Source: Terrihalobacillus insolitus (GTDB taxonomy: Bacteria > Bacillota > Bacilli > Bacillales > Amphibacillaceae). Taken from it: a stretch of 64,000 nt of DNA. Below the pieces are notes generated by a model. The model was not told the origin of the DNA and did not search any database. It worked only from the letters and a program-made list of their open reading frames with translations. How positions within the stretch are numbered: the stretch's first letter is position 1; the number at the start of each line of letters is the position of its first letter. Of the stretch, positions 29,738-37,691 are shown piece by piece. The stretch spans positions 143,349 to 207,348 of the forward strand of contig NZ_JAMQKB010000003.1 of assembly GCF_028416575.1 (NCBI RefSeq). Reading direction: 5' to 3'. A program made the position numbers and the translations under genes.

Positions 29738-30265
29738 TTACATTTCCTCCTCTATTTCTTTTGAACCTGCAATAATCTTTATTTCATAGGCTTCGATCGG
29801 ATATCCGTAGCTAACCTCGATCTCATTCCCCCATGATTCCACACTTAAAAAGTGCTCTTCTTCGTTATCACCGTATTCAGCATATTGAATCGTCTGACCA
29901 TTTATATTTCTGCTTCGTCCTTCACCTACAACACTAGCTTCACCTTGTTCATCTAAATCATAAGTTTTGTCTTGATAAGTCAGTTGCTTTGGAAATGGAG
30001 AAGTTACCGATAAATTAATTTTTTCATACATGCCCAATTCCAATTCATCATCCATTTCTGCGGAGAGCCAGATCGTATCATGCCCTTCTAACAATTGATA
30101 GCCAAACCACTCATACCCATGAGACCGGTACGTTATTTTTCCAACCACCTCATATTCGACTAGATCGTACGTGACAATGTCACCAACCTCAATTGTCAGT
30201 GGAGTACGTTCCTTTACCGGTGCCTGACTTTGTTTCTTATTAAATAGTTTGTCAAAAATACCCAA
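29738..30265 (-). CDS. DUF4178 protein
   Basis: A 175-residue soluble protein beginning (M)GIFDKLFNKKQ. It is beta-rich with VGDIVTYDLVEYEVVGKITY, WFGYQLLEGHDTIWLSAEMD and a second half of similar character, in keeping with DUF4178, a PspA-associated family of unknown function. I use the TTG at 30265: GAGGTG precedes it, and the family's GIFDKLF-type start is matched, whereas the longer reading has no such site. First gene of the PspA locus, divergent from pepQ. Confidence 0.78.
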   Translation of the reverse strand: MGIFDKLFNKKQSQAPVKERTPLTIEVGDIVTYDLVEYEVVGKITYRSHGYEWFGYQLLEGHDTIWLSAEMDDELELGMYEKINLSVTSPFPKQLTYQDKTYDLDEQGEASVVGEGRSRNINGQTIQYAEYGDNEEEHFLSVESWGNEIEVSYGYPIEAYEIKIIAGSKEIEEEM

Positions 30266-30404
30266 ATTCTTCCACCTCACCTTTGGATCAACCCTACATT
30301 TATATGTACGATTACCGCATCTAATAGGTTTCAAAAATTTTTGCAGTCAATGAAGAATCACTTTGTTATACTAAGTATACTATACTTTATAAGGTGGGGA
30401 AACC

Positions 30405-31502
30405 ATGGAAACTCGAATCAATAAGCTCTTACACATGTTAAAAGAAAAAAACGTAGATAGTTTGTTTTTAACATCGAAGGCTAATATCTTCTATTTAAGC
30501 AATTACTATACGGAACCACACGAGCGACTAGTAGCAATTTATCTAGACCAAAAGGATGATCCCCTTCTCATCTTACCCGCAATGGAAAAACAAGATGCGG
30601 TGCAAGCTGGTTGGAAAGGCGCTCTGCTTCCTTACACAGATGACGAAAACCCGTGGAAACTGTTTTCAAACTACATAAAACAATTAAAGAGAAAACCAAA
30701 ATCCCTTGCTATTGAAAAGGATCACCTTACCGTTGATCGTTATGAAAGCATCAAAGGTGTCCTCCCTTCTACAGAACTCATCGAGGGGAAGGAGCTAGTT
30801 TCAGATCTGCGTCTTATAAAAGACAAAGAGGAGATGGATACACTGAAGCATGCTGCTAAGCTTGCTGATTACGGGATAAAGGTCGGTGTTGATGCACTGC
30901 AAGTAGGAAAACGCGAACTCGACGTGATCGCTGAGATTGAGTATGCACTTAAAAAAGAAGGCGTAAGAGAAATGTCTTTTTCTACTATGGTTCTCGCTGG
31001 CAAAAATACAGCATCACCACACGGCACACCTGGACTAAACAAAATCAAAGCAGGAGATCTTGTTTTATTCGATTTAGGTGTAGTCTATAATGGGTATTGT
31101 TCTGATATTACGAGAACAATAGCCTATCAAGAGATTAATCCAGAGCAAGAAAAAATATACCAAGCCGTTTTACGAGGTCAAGAAAAGGCGATTGAAGCCG
31201 CACAGCTCGGAAAAACGGTTGGTACTTTAGATCAAGCCGCTAGACATTACATTTCGGCTGCAGGATATGGGGAATATTTCACACACCGAATTGGACACGG
31301 AATCGGAATTGATGTACACGAATATCCTTCTTTAACTAGTGAAAACAATTTGACCCTTCAATCAGGCATGTCCTTTACAATTGAACCAGGTATTTATGTC
31401 CCTAATGTTGGTGGTGTACGTATTGAGGACGAGATTGTCATGACAGAGGAAGGAGCAGAGTTGCTTACCACGTATCCAAAAGAGCTTCAAGTGATCGAGT
31501 AA
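30405..31502 (+). CDS. pepQ: M24 family Xaa-Pro dipeptidase
   Basis: A 365-residue cytoplasmic peptidase cleaving peptides with proline in second position. Residues 1-130 are the creatinase-type N-terminal domain; 135-360 the pita-bread catalytic domain. Metal ligands are the two Asp in LFDLGVVYNGYCSDITRT, His in HRIGHGIGIDVHE, Glu in IEPGIYVP and Glu in VRIEDEIVM. The start has AAGGTGGGG. A terminator follows. Xaa-Pro aminopeptidase is an alternative name for the same family. Confidence 0.88.
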   Translation: METRINKLLHMLKEKNVDSLFLTSKANIFYLSNYYTEPHERLVAIYLDQKDDPLLILPAMEKQDAVQAGWKGALLPYTDDENPWKLFSNYIKQLKRKPKSLAIEKDHLTVDRYESIKGVLPSTELIEGKELVSDLRLIKDKEEMDTLKHAAKLADYGIKVGVDALQVGKRELDVIAEIEYALKKEGVREMSFSTMVLAGKNTASPHGTPGLNKIKAGDLVLFDLGVVYNGYCSDITRTIAYQEINPEQEKIYQAVLRGQEKAIEAAQLGKTVGTLDQAARHYISAAGYGEYFTHRIGHGIGIDVHEYPSLTSENNLTLQSGMSFTIEPGIYVPNVGGVRIEDEIVMTEEGAELLTTYPKELQVIE

Positions 31503-31506
31503 TCTT

Positions 31507-31551
31507 AAAAAGGGGAAACGACAGTCATTACGATCCATCGTTCCCCTTTTT
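31507..31551 (+). terminator. Terminator after pepQ
   Basis: AAAAAGGGGAAACGA pairs, with one bulged A, with TCGTTCCCCTTTTT, and a T run follows. Confidence 0.8.
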
Positions 31552-31584
31552 TTTAGGATGTTAAAAATCCTTGTGTCTTTGTAG

Positions 31585-32703
31585 TTAACTGTTTAATCGT
31601 TCTTCAGCACTGGCATAGTCAAGCTGATGGGATTCTGCTACCGCTTTATAGGTAACATATCCATCCAATGTGTTAATCCCTTTTAGTAGTGCAGAATTAT
31701 CTAGACATGCTTGTTGATAGCCTTTGTTTGCAAGCTGCAATGCATACGGAACCGTAACATTTGTAAGACCGATTGTTGAAGTTCTTGGGACTGCTCCCGG
31801 CATGTTCGCTACTGCATAATGGAGTACCCCATGCTTCACATAGGTTGGATTGTCATGAGTGGTAATTCTGTCTGTCGTTTCAAAAATGCCACCTTGATCA
31901 ATGGCTACATCAACAATGACCGAACCATCTTTCATCGATTTCACCATATCCTCGGTAACAAGTTTTGGTGCTTTTGCTCCTGGAATAAGCACGGCTCCTA
32001 TAACAAGGTCTGACTCTGATAAGGCATCCGCGATATTTAATGGATTGGACATAAACGTATTGATCGATGATCCAAAAATATCATCCAATTGCCGTAACCG
32101 TTCAGGATTCAAGTCCATAATTGTAACGTCTGCACCTAGCCCAGCCGCAATCTTAGCTGCGTTTGTTCCGACAACACCACCACCAATTACCGTAACTTTC
32201 CCTCTTTTCACACCAGGAATTCCTGCTAGTAAAATTCCTTTTCCACCCTTTGATTTTTCCAAGAACTGTGCACCAATTTGAGATGCCATTCGTCCTGCAA
32301 CCTCACTCATAGGGGTCAGTAATGGTAACGATCCATTTTGTAATTGAACAGTTTCATAGGCAATGCCTACTACTTTTTTATCAATTAAAGCTTTTGTTAG
32401 TGCTGGTTCAGCAGCTAAATGTAAATATGTAAAAAGGATAAGGCCTTCGTAAAAGTAATCATATTCTTCTGATAGTGGCTCTTTTACTTTCATTACCATT
32501 TCTTGCTGCCATGCTTCTTTTGCAGTTGAAACGATCTCCGCACCTGCTAAAATATATTGCTCATCCGTGAAACCAGAACCTAGCCCTGCTTCTGTTTCTA
32601 CAAATACGTGATGACCTGCATGCTTAAGTGAAATTACCCCTGCTGGTGTCATTGCAACACGATTTTCATTGTTTTTTATTTCCTTTGGTACGCCGATTTT
32701 CAA
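31585..32703 (-). CDS. ald: Alanine dehydrogenase
   Basis: A 372-residue NAD-dependent enzyme interconverting alanine and pyruvate plus ammonia; in Bacillus it is needed for growth on alanine and for normal sporulation. It begins (M)[19 protein letters not shown] and has MVMKVKEP (catalytic Lys), [10 protein letters not shown] (catalytic His), the NAD loop [17 protein letters not shown], and AIDQGG. I chose the TTG at 32703 because it gives the exact family N-terminus and sits eight bases after GGAGG; the ATG two codons earlier would be too close to that site. Confidence 0.95.
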   Translation of the reverse strand: MKIGVPKEIKNNENRVAMTPAGVISLKHAGHHVFVETEAGLGSGFTDEQYILAGAEIVSTAKEAWQQEMVMKVKEPLSEEYDYFYEGLILFTYLHLAAEPALTKALIDKKVVGIAYETVQLQNGSLPLLTPMSEVAGRMASQIGAQFLEKSKGGKGILLAGIPGVKRGKVTVIGGGVVGTNAAKIAAGLGADVTIMDLNPERLRQLDDIFGSSINTFMSNPLNIADALSESDLVIGAVLIPGAKAPKLVTEDMVKSMKDGSVIVDVAIDQGGIFETTDRITTHDNPTYVKHGVLHYAVANMPGAVPRTSTIGLTNVTVPYALQLANKGYQQACLDNSALLKGINTLDGYVTYKAVAESHQLDYASAEERLNS

Positions 32704-32735
32704 CTTCATAACCTCCAATAAAATAACTTGTTATA

Positions 32736-32792
32736 AGTGCGTGTTCAAAAAGTCGCAGCTTATCATTTGGTGACTTTTTGAACAACCTTTAA
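32736..32792 (-). repeat. Internally deleted copy of the dispersed repeat
   Basis: Only the two ends remain: GTGCGTGTTCAAAAAGTCG fused directly to CAGCTTATCATTTGGTGACT and GTTCAAAAAG-type inverted end. About 160 internal bases are missing. It lies just upstream of ald. Confidence 0.8.
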
Positions 32793-32853
32793 AATAGAAC
32801 AAACATAATGAAAGCATTTTCATTGTATCAAAGTTCCTATTATGTGTACAGAT

Positions 32854-33612
32854 TTAACGGTATCGATGAATAACGTCTAGCCCCCCAGTTATTTCAAAAA
32901 CAGAACCAGTAATCATATCTGAGTCGTCCTCACATAAAAATAACACTGTCCGAGCAATATCTGCCCCAGTTCCTGACCTTCCAATTGGCGTTTCTTTATT
33001 CGGAATAAGACGACTTTCATTAATGGACGCTTCTTTCATTTCACCTACAATATTTCCTGGACAAACCATATTGGAGGTTATTCCATATTCCGCTTCCTCA
33101 TAGGCAATCGTTTTCGTTAACGAAACTAATCCTACCTTAGCCGCTGCAAAGGCAGACCGATAAAGCCAACCAGCTGCTGTATGAGCTCCTTGGAATCCAT
33201 AGGTTATCACTCGACCGAAACGATTATTTCGCATATGTGGGATCGTCAGCTTCAGTAAATGAAAAAAAGAATCCAGATTCCCTCTGATCATGTCATCCCA
33301 TTCTTGTTGAGTATAATCCATTAATTTTTTCCTATCAAAAATAAAGGGTCCTGCATTATTAATTAAATAATCAATACCACCAAATTTAGCAACGGCCTGT
33401 TGTACTAAACTCTCTAAATCTTCCGGTATGGTTACATCTGCTTGAATCAATTGAACATTGTTTTTGTAAGATGAAAATGCTGTGAGCAGTTCTTCTGCCT
33501 TTTTTACATCACTGCGATACGATACCGTGACATTGTGACCTTTTTCAAGAAACGCTTCCGTTACTTTTTTTCCCAACCCTTTTGTACCAGCAGTTATTAA
33601 CGCATGTCCCAT
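32854..33612 (-). CDS. SDR-fold protein with altered catalytic residues
   Basis: A 252-residue short-chain dehydrogenase/reductase fold protein: the dinucleotide loop LITAGTKGLGKK, the acidic ADVTIPEDL stretch, the LINNAGPF motif and C-terminal VCPGNIVGEM. At the active site the usual Tyr-x-x-x-Lys reads FAAAK (in YRSAFAAAKVGL), and the usual Ser in the preceding strand reads ITYGFQG. The Lys is kept. If the alignment is right the protein may bind a nucleotide without standard dehydrogenase activity. A Tyr three residues earlier could substitute. The ATG at 33612 has AGGAGG upstream. Confidence 0.75.
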   Translation of the reverse strand: MGHALITAGTKGLGKKVTEAFLEKGHNVTVSYRSDVKKAEELLTAFSSYKNNVQLIQADVTIPEDLESLVQQAVAKFGGIDYLINNAGPFIFDRKKLMDYTQQEWDDMIRGNLDSFFHLLKLTIPHMRNNRFGRVITYGFQGAHTAAGWLYRSAFAAAKVGLVSLTKTIAYEEAEYGITSNMVCPGNIVGEMKEASINESRLIPNKETPIGRSGTGADIARTVLFLCEDDSDMITGSVFEITGGLDVIHRYR

Positions 33613-33716
33613 CACTACCCCTCCTAGGGCAATTCTCTGTTACATTCTAACTTTATCATCTTACAGGATAATCCCTATAATTTCTAATGAGAAGTTTTAT
33701 TAGTGAAAGCGAACTC

Positions 33717-33807
33717 GTTTCAGCAAGCTGAAACATCGGTGAATCAGATGGAGTCTCGACTCCATCTGATTGGAAATTCCCACCTACGCTTCGCTTAGAG
33801 GTAGGGA
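33717..33807 (-). repeat. Three-hairpin structured element, IS200/IS605-like end or solo element
   Basis: The 300 bases between the SDR gene and usp hold three consecutive hairpins: 33717-33734 (GTTTCAGC/GCTGAAAC, loop of two), 33742-33771 (fourteen perfect pairs, AATCAGATGGAGTC, loop of two) and 33778-33807 (TCCCACCT with AGGTAGGGA). The last, read on the minus strand with CTAAGCGAAGCGTAGG, resembles the structured ends of IS200/IS605-type elements. No transposase or TnpB remains nearby. The identity is inference. Confidence 0.55.
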
Positions 33808-33876
33808 TCTAAAACCCTAAAACATTTAAAGATAAATGATTCTTTACATAGCAATTAGATGTTATAATATAATTAC

Positions 33877-33890
33877 AGTAAACGCTTTCA
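33877..33890. promoter_or_regulatory. Candidate CcpA (cre) site before usp
   Basis: AGTAAACGCTTTCA, which on the other strand is TGAAAGCGTTTACT, fits the consensus TGWAARCGYTWNCW at every position. It lies just after a TATAAT at 33863-33868 and 24 bases before the start codon, a repressing position. Confidence 0.6.
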
Positions 33891-33913
33891 TAATATGTGG
33901 AAGGGGTGGGGAA

Positions 33914-34351
33914 ATGGAATTTGAATATAAGGTAATAGTAGTTGCATTAGATGGGTCAAAGGCCTCTGAGCTCGCTTTTGACAAAGCACTCGACATCGCC
34001 AAGCGTAACAATGCCAAGCTAATTCTATCCCATGTTATTGACACAAGAACCTTCGCTACTGTAGAGGCATATGATCGAACCCTTGCACTTCGATCAGAGC
34101 GACACGCCGAAGAATTACTGCGCCACTATCAACAAAAAGCCCAGTCGGTCGGTATTACAGAAGTAGAATTAAATATAGAATACGGATCACCGAAAATCAA
34201 AATTGCCAAAGACATCGCACCTAACCATGGGGCGGATCTAATCATATGTGGTGCGACTGGATTGAATGCAGTGGAACGCTTTTTGATTGGCAGTGTATCA
34301 GAAAGCATCACCCGCTATGCTTCGTGTGATGTGCTCGTCGTTCGAGGCTAA
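33914..34351 (+). CDS. Universal stress protein (ATP-binding type)
   Basis: A 145-residue single-domain UspA fold protein: VIVVALDGSKASELAFDKAL at the start and, at the end, the ATP-binding motif G-x-x-G, nine residues, G-S (GATG ... GS at about 111-126) in GATGLNAVERFLIGSVS. ATP binding is therefore likely. I start at ATG 33914, after AAGGGGTGG; an upstream extension would run through the cre-like site. Probably under carbon control. Confidence 0.88.
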   Translation: MEFEYKVIVVALDGSKASELAFDKALDIAKRNNAKLILSHVIDTRTFATVEAYDRTLALRSERHAEELLRHYQQKAQSVGITEVELNIEYGSPKIKIAKDIAPNHGADLIICGATGLNAVERFLIGSVSESITRYASCDVLVVRG

Positions 34352-34363
34352 ACACAAATTTAA

Positions 34364-34389
34364 GAGACAAGCGTTCTTCAGCTTGTCTC
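34364..34389 (+). terminator. Hairpin after usp
   Basis: GAGACAAGC pairs with GCTTGTCTC around an eight-base loop, twelve bases past the stop. No T run, so a weak call. Confidence 0.45.
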
Positions 34390-34392
34390 CCA

Positions 34393-34552
34393 TGTGCGTG
34401 TTCAAAAAGTCGGCAAATTAGAAGCAAGCAGGTCGAGGCAGCGTAGTTTTGAGTAGCGGAGTGTATGGTTTCAGATACATGAGCAACGGAAAAACAAGCT
34501 AACGAAGAGATGCGCCGCTTATCATTTGGTGACTTTTTGAACAACCTCTACA
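34393..34552 (-). repeat. Dispersed repeat, shortened diverged copy
   Basis: Reverse copy of about 160 bases with both ends intact (GTGCGTGTTCAAAAAGTCGG and GGTGACTTTTTGAACAACCT). The middle differs from the majority form and is shorter. It lies between usp and moaB, reaching the end of moaB. Confidence 0.85.
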
Positions 34553-35060
34553 TGTCTTTTTTTAATTCTCGAACAATGTGGGGAAGTTCAGGAACAATGA
34601 GACGATCCATTGCTAGGATGACCGCGCCACTCGAACCAGGTGTTGAAAAAATAGCGGTATCGCCTGCTACACCTGCAACAGCTCTTGACAACATTGCCGC
34701 TGCACCAATATCTTCGGTGTAACTTAACATACGAAACAATTCACCAAAACCAACCAGTTCTTTGTCAAACAGTCGTTGAACTGTTTCGATCGTTACATCC
34801 CTTTTCGCTATTCCCGTTCCCCCATTTGTTAGTACTATATTAATTTCGGGATCCTGTATTCCTTTTTGAACAGCTTGATAGATGGCATTCCTTTCATCCT
34901 TCACGATTTCATAAGCTGCCACCTCGTGTCCAACAGCAATCATCTTCTCCTTCATCAGTTGTCCGCTTTTATCTGTTTCCATCGATCTTGTATCACTGAT
35001 CGTTATAATTTTACAACGGACATCCCAGCGTGCTTCTCTTTTATGTTCCTCTACTGACAT
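34548..35060 (-). CDS. moaB: Molybdenum cofactor biosynthesis protein MoaB (MogA/MoaB family)
   Basis: A 170-residue protein of the molybdopterin-binding fold. Typical stretches are ITISDTRSMETDKSG, IVLTNGGTGIAKRDVTIE and FSTPGSSGAVILAMDRLIVPELPHIV. The family adenylylates molybdopterin or is an inactive paralogue in cofactor synthesis. In Bacillus moaB stands alone in this neighbourhood. The last codons lie at the edge of a dispersed repeat. Confidence 0.9.
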   Translation of the reverse strand: MSVEEHKREARWDVRCKIITISDTRSMETDKSGQLMKEKMIAVGHEVAAYEIVKDERNAIYQAVQKGIQDPEINIVLTNGGTGIAKRDVTIETVQRLFDKELVGFGELFRMLSYTEDIGAAAMLSRAVAGVAGDTAIFSTPGSSGAVILAMDRLIVPELPHIVRELKKDM

Positions 35061-35069
35061 TTTCCTCTC

Positions 35070-35891
35070 TTACCTTCTTTCTTCTGTTAAAAACCTTTTT
35101 TGATAAAATCGAAGTGTAAATTCTCCAACTTGATATGTTAACTGATCATTTAAATAAGCACTAACACCCACCCTTATGAATGGAAAACGTGAAGTCTTTT
35201 TATTTCTTAGTCTGATTAGGAATAGATTTTTCACGATTTGTCTCAATGGTTGATGCATCGACCTTACATTAGTGGTATGTTCATCGCCTTCATACATATA
35301 CCCATGATGATTTAATGTAAGTTCATCTTGTAAGGAAGCCCATGCCTCTGATTGAAGCCGTTTAGGGAGACTAGCAGCATGAAACACTTTTAGGGCAATC
35401 ATCATTTCATAAGGCTTTCGCATCTCATAACCAAAAGTAGAACCAATTACATAAACAAGTCGAAGGTTGATTAAAATCGCAAGTGGCAAATCTAGTCCTA
35501 CGAACGAAATACGACCTGTACCAGTCAATCCTCCTTGGATAATTGAAATCCATCTATTACTCGAAATTTGATCCTTTGCAATATAGGTCAACTGGTCGAT
35601 CGACAATTGTTTCATATCTTCAACCGACCGAATGTCCGTATTAAAAATTTTGCCCGTTTGCAGGACATTTTCTACCGCATGCTTACCTAGTGGTACATTT
35701 TGCAGTAATGCATGGGTGTGAAAAAGCCATTGATCAATATGTTGAAAAAAAGTTTCTTGATCTTTTATAGGTATAAGGTGAAATAGGTCCTCTGTCCATT
35801 TTTCGAATAATCGTATGCGCTCATTTGTTTGGACGTTTTTTTGTTCTTTTTCCCAATCTCGTATTTGTTGTTCTATCTCCTCTCGACTCAC
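35070..35891 (-). CDS. EcsC family protein
   Basis: A 273-residue protein with the EcsC-type central region: GLTGTGRISFVGLDLPLAILINLRLVYVIGSTFG, a hydrophobic stretch, followed by YEMMIALKVFHAASLP. EcsC accompanies the Ecs ABC transporter in B. subtilis, but this stand-alone paralogue has no known role. I prefer the GTG at 35891, seven bases after GGAGGG, giving MSREEIEQQIRDWEKEQ; the ATG at 35906 has no ribosome site. It lies 9 bases ahead of moaB. Confidence 0.75.
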   Translation of the reverse strand: MSREEIEQQIRDWEKEQKNVQTNERIRLFEKWTEDLFHLIPIKDQETFFQHIDQWLFHTHALLQNVPLGKHAVENVLQTGKIFNTDIRSVEDMKQLSIDQLTYIAKDQISSNRWISIIQGGLTGTGRISFVGLDLPLAILINLRLVYVIGSTFGYEMRKPYEMMIALKVFHAASLPKRLQSEAWASLQDELTLNHHGYMYEGDEHTTNVRSMHQPLRQIVKNLFLIRLRNKKTSRFPFIRVGVSAYLNDQLTYQVGEFTLRFYQKRFLTEERR

Positions 35892-35954
35892 AATACTTCC
35901 CTCCATGTTACTTGTTCTTCATTAGCCTCATTATACTAAAATTAAGCATAAAAG

Positions 35955-35980
35955 AACCAATGTGATATTCAACATTGGTT
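35955..35980. terminator. Terminator between ackA and ecsC-like gene
   Basis: AACCAATGT pairs with ACATTGGTT around an eight-base loop, with A/T runs beside it, 18 bases beyond the ackA stop. Confidence 0.65.
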
Positions 35981-35997
35981 TTTAATGTGTTGCAAGA

Positions 35998-37209
35998 TTA
36001 ATGATTCATAACATGTTGTGTCAATCGTACGGTGTCCCTCGCAATCATGACTTCCTCATTTGTTGGGATGACGATTACCTTTACTGGCGAGTGTGGATAA
36101 TTAATAAAGGTTTCTTTACCACGAATACTGTTCAAGGCAGGATCCCAATATACACCCATAAACTCAAGCCCTTTTAATACACGAGCACGAATTTCTGAAC
36201 TGTTTTCACCCACGCCTGCAGTAAAAATGATGGCGTCTATTCCATGCATCCGAGCAGCATAGGAACCGATATATTTGTGTATTCGAGATGCGAAAACTTC
36301 AAGAGCAAGTTGAGCGCGTTTATCCTGATCCGAAGCCTTTTCCTCAATATCTCTTAAATCGCTGGAAAAACCAGAAAGTGCCAGCATTCCGCTTTCTTTA
36401 TTTAGGACGTTCATTACTTCAGCAGCTGTTTTTCCTGTTTTGTCCATAATATAAGGAATTAAGGCAGGATCAATATTGCCTGAACGTGTACCCATTGTCA
36501 CTCCTGCAAGCGGTGTAAAGCCCATAGAAGTGTCAATTGATTGTCCATGTTCAATTGCAGCAATGCTTGCTCCATTTCCCAGGTGGCAAGAAAGGAGCCT
36601 GAGCTGATCAAGCGGGACACCGATAAGCTCTGCCGCTCTCTGGGAAACATATTTATGTGATGTGCCATGAAACCCATATTTTCGAATACCATATTTTTTG
36701 TAGTATTCATACGGTAAGCTGTATAAATAGGACTGTTCTGGCATTGTTTGATGAAATGCCGTATCAAAAACGGCAACTGCTGGTACATTTGGTAAGATAC
36801 TTCTAAATGCTCTTATTCCCGTCAAATTGGCAGGGTTGTGCAATGGAGCAAGATCCGATACGTCTTCTATATTTTTAATTACCTCATCGGTTATTTGTAC
36901 AGAATCACTAAAACGTTCGCCGCCATGAACAACCCGGTGTCCAATCGCATCAATTTCCTCTAATGATTGGATAATCCCTGATGTAGTCAATTTGTCTAAT
37001 AACACTTTGACAGCTTGCTCATGATCTGTTATATCACCCATGTCTTTATATTTTTCTCCATTTATTTCTATGCTGAAAATGGAATCATTTAATCCTATTC
37101 GCTCGACTAATCCTTTCGTTAATACCGTTTCCTCTGGCATGGTGATCAATTGAAATTTTAAAGAAGAACTACCTGCGTTTATTGCTAAAATTTTACTACT
37201 CACGATCAT
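35998..37209 (-). CDS. ackA: Acetate kinase
   Basis: A 403-residue acetate kinase, making ATP and acetate from acetyl phosphate in overflow metabolism. It shows [26 protein letters not shown], the catalytic [23 protein letters not shown] sequence, [15 protein letters not shown] and [13 protein letters not shown]. Translation may start at the ATG at 37209 or the GTG two codons on; both follow GGGGG. A cre-like site lies 85 bases upstream, as expected for CcpA activation of ackA in Bacillus. Confidence 0.97.
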   Translation of the reverse strand: MIVSSKILAINAGSSSLKFQLITMPEETVLTKGLVERIGLNDSIFSIEINGEKYKDMGDITDHEQAVKVLLDKLTTSGIIQSLEEIDAIGHRVVHGGERFSDSVQITDEVIKNIEDVSDLAPLHNPANLTGIRAFRSILPNVPAVAVFDTAFHQTMPEQSYLYSLPYEYYKKYGIRKYGFHGTSHKYVSQRAAELIGVPLDQLRLLSCHLGNGASIAAIEHGQSIDTSMGFTPLAGVTMGTRSGNIDPALIPYIMDKTGKTAAEVMNVLNKESGMLALSGFSSDLRDIEEKASDQDKRAQLALEVFASRIHKYIGSYAARMHGIDAIIFTAGVGENSSEIRARVLKGLEFMGVYWDPALNSIRGKETFINYPHSPVKVIVIPTNEEVMIARDTVRLTQHVMNH

Positions 37210-37293
37210 TCAACCCCCATAATTAGGTTTGTGATTCATTGCGCCATACATATTAAAACACCAGCCCAATAGGTTTGCAAGGATAACTAGCGA

Positions 37294-37307
37294 TGACAAC
37301 GCTTCCT
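37294..37307 (-). promoter_or_regulatory. Candidate CcpA (cre) site before ackA
   Basis: On the minus strand AGGAAGCGTTGTCA, 12 of 14 positions of the cre consensus, 85 bases upstream of the ackA start. B. subtilis ackA is activated from an upstream cre. Confidence 0.45.
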
Positions 37308-37349
37308 AATTTAAAGTCTTTATTTTCTCATTATTTTACTTGAAATAAA

Positions 37350-37371
37350 GGCTTCGCAAAGTTGCGAAGCC
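37350..37371 (-). terminator. Terminator upstream of ackA, ending the ytxK transcript
   Basis: GGCTTCGCAA and TTGCGAAGCC pair perfectly over ten bases around a two-base loop. On the minus strand TTTATTT follows. It would separate ytxK from ackA. Confidence 0.7.
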
Positions 37372-37378
37372 CCTATTA

Positions 37379-37656
37379 AGTGCGTGTTCAAAAAGTCGGC
37401 AAATTAGAAGGTCGACTAATGTCGCCACGTCCTGTGGCAACGTCGACACTAGCACGTCCTGTGCGTCGCAAGCAGGTCGAGGCGGCGCTGTTTTGAGTAA
37501 CGGAGCGAAAGCTTGTTGCTTCGAAAGCATTACCTCGCACGAAGAAAAAGTGTTCTTCTTTTTCTAAGGATATGCTTTTAATACGTGAGTAACGGAAAAA
37601 CAAGCCAACGAAGAGATGCGCAGCTTATCATTTGGTGACTTTTTGAACCTCCTCTA
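37379..37656 (-). repeat. Dispersed repeat with 58-base insertion
   Basis: Reverse copy; its core is essentially identical to the copies at 389, 12531 and 48073. Bases 37411-37468 are extra: two imperfect direct units each starting GTCGAC and containing CACGTCCTGTG, the first able to form a GCCAC/GTGGC hairpin. It fills most of the gene-free stretch 37210-37691 between ackA and ytxK. Confidence 0.88.
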
Positions 37657-37691
37657 TAACATATAATTTAGTGTCTACCTCTTTTGATTAT

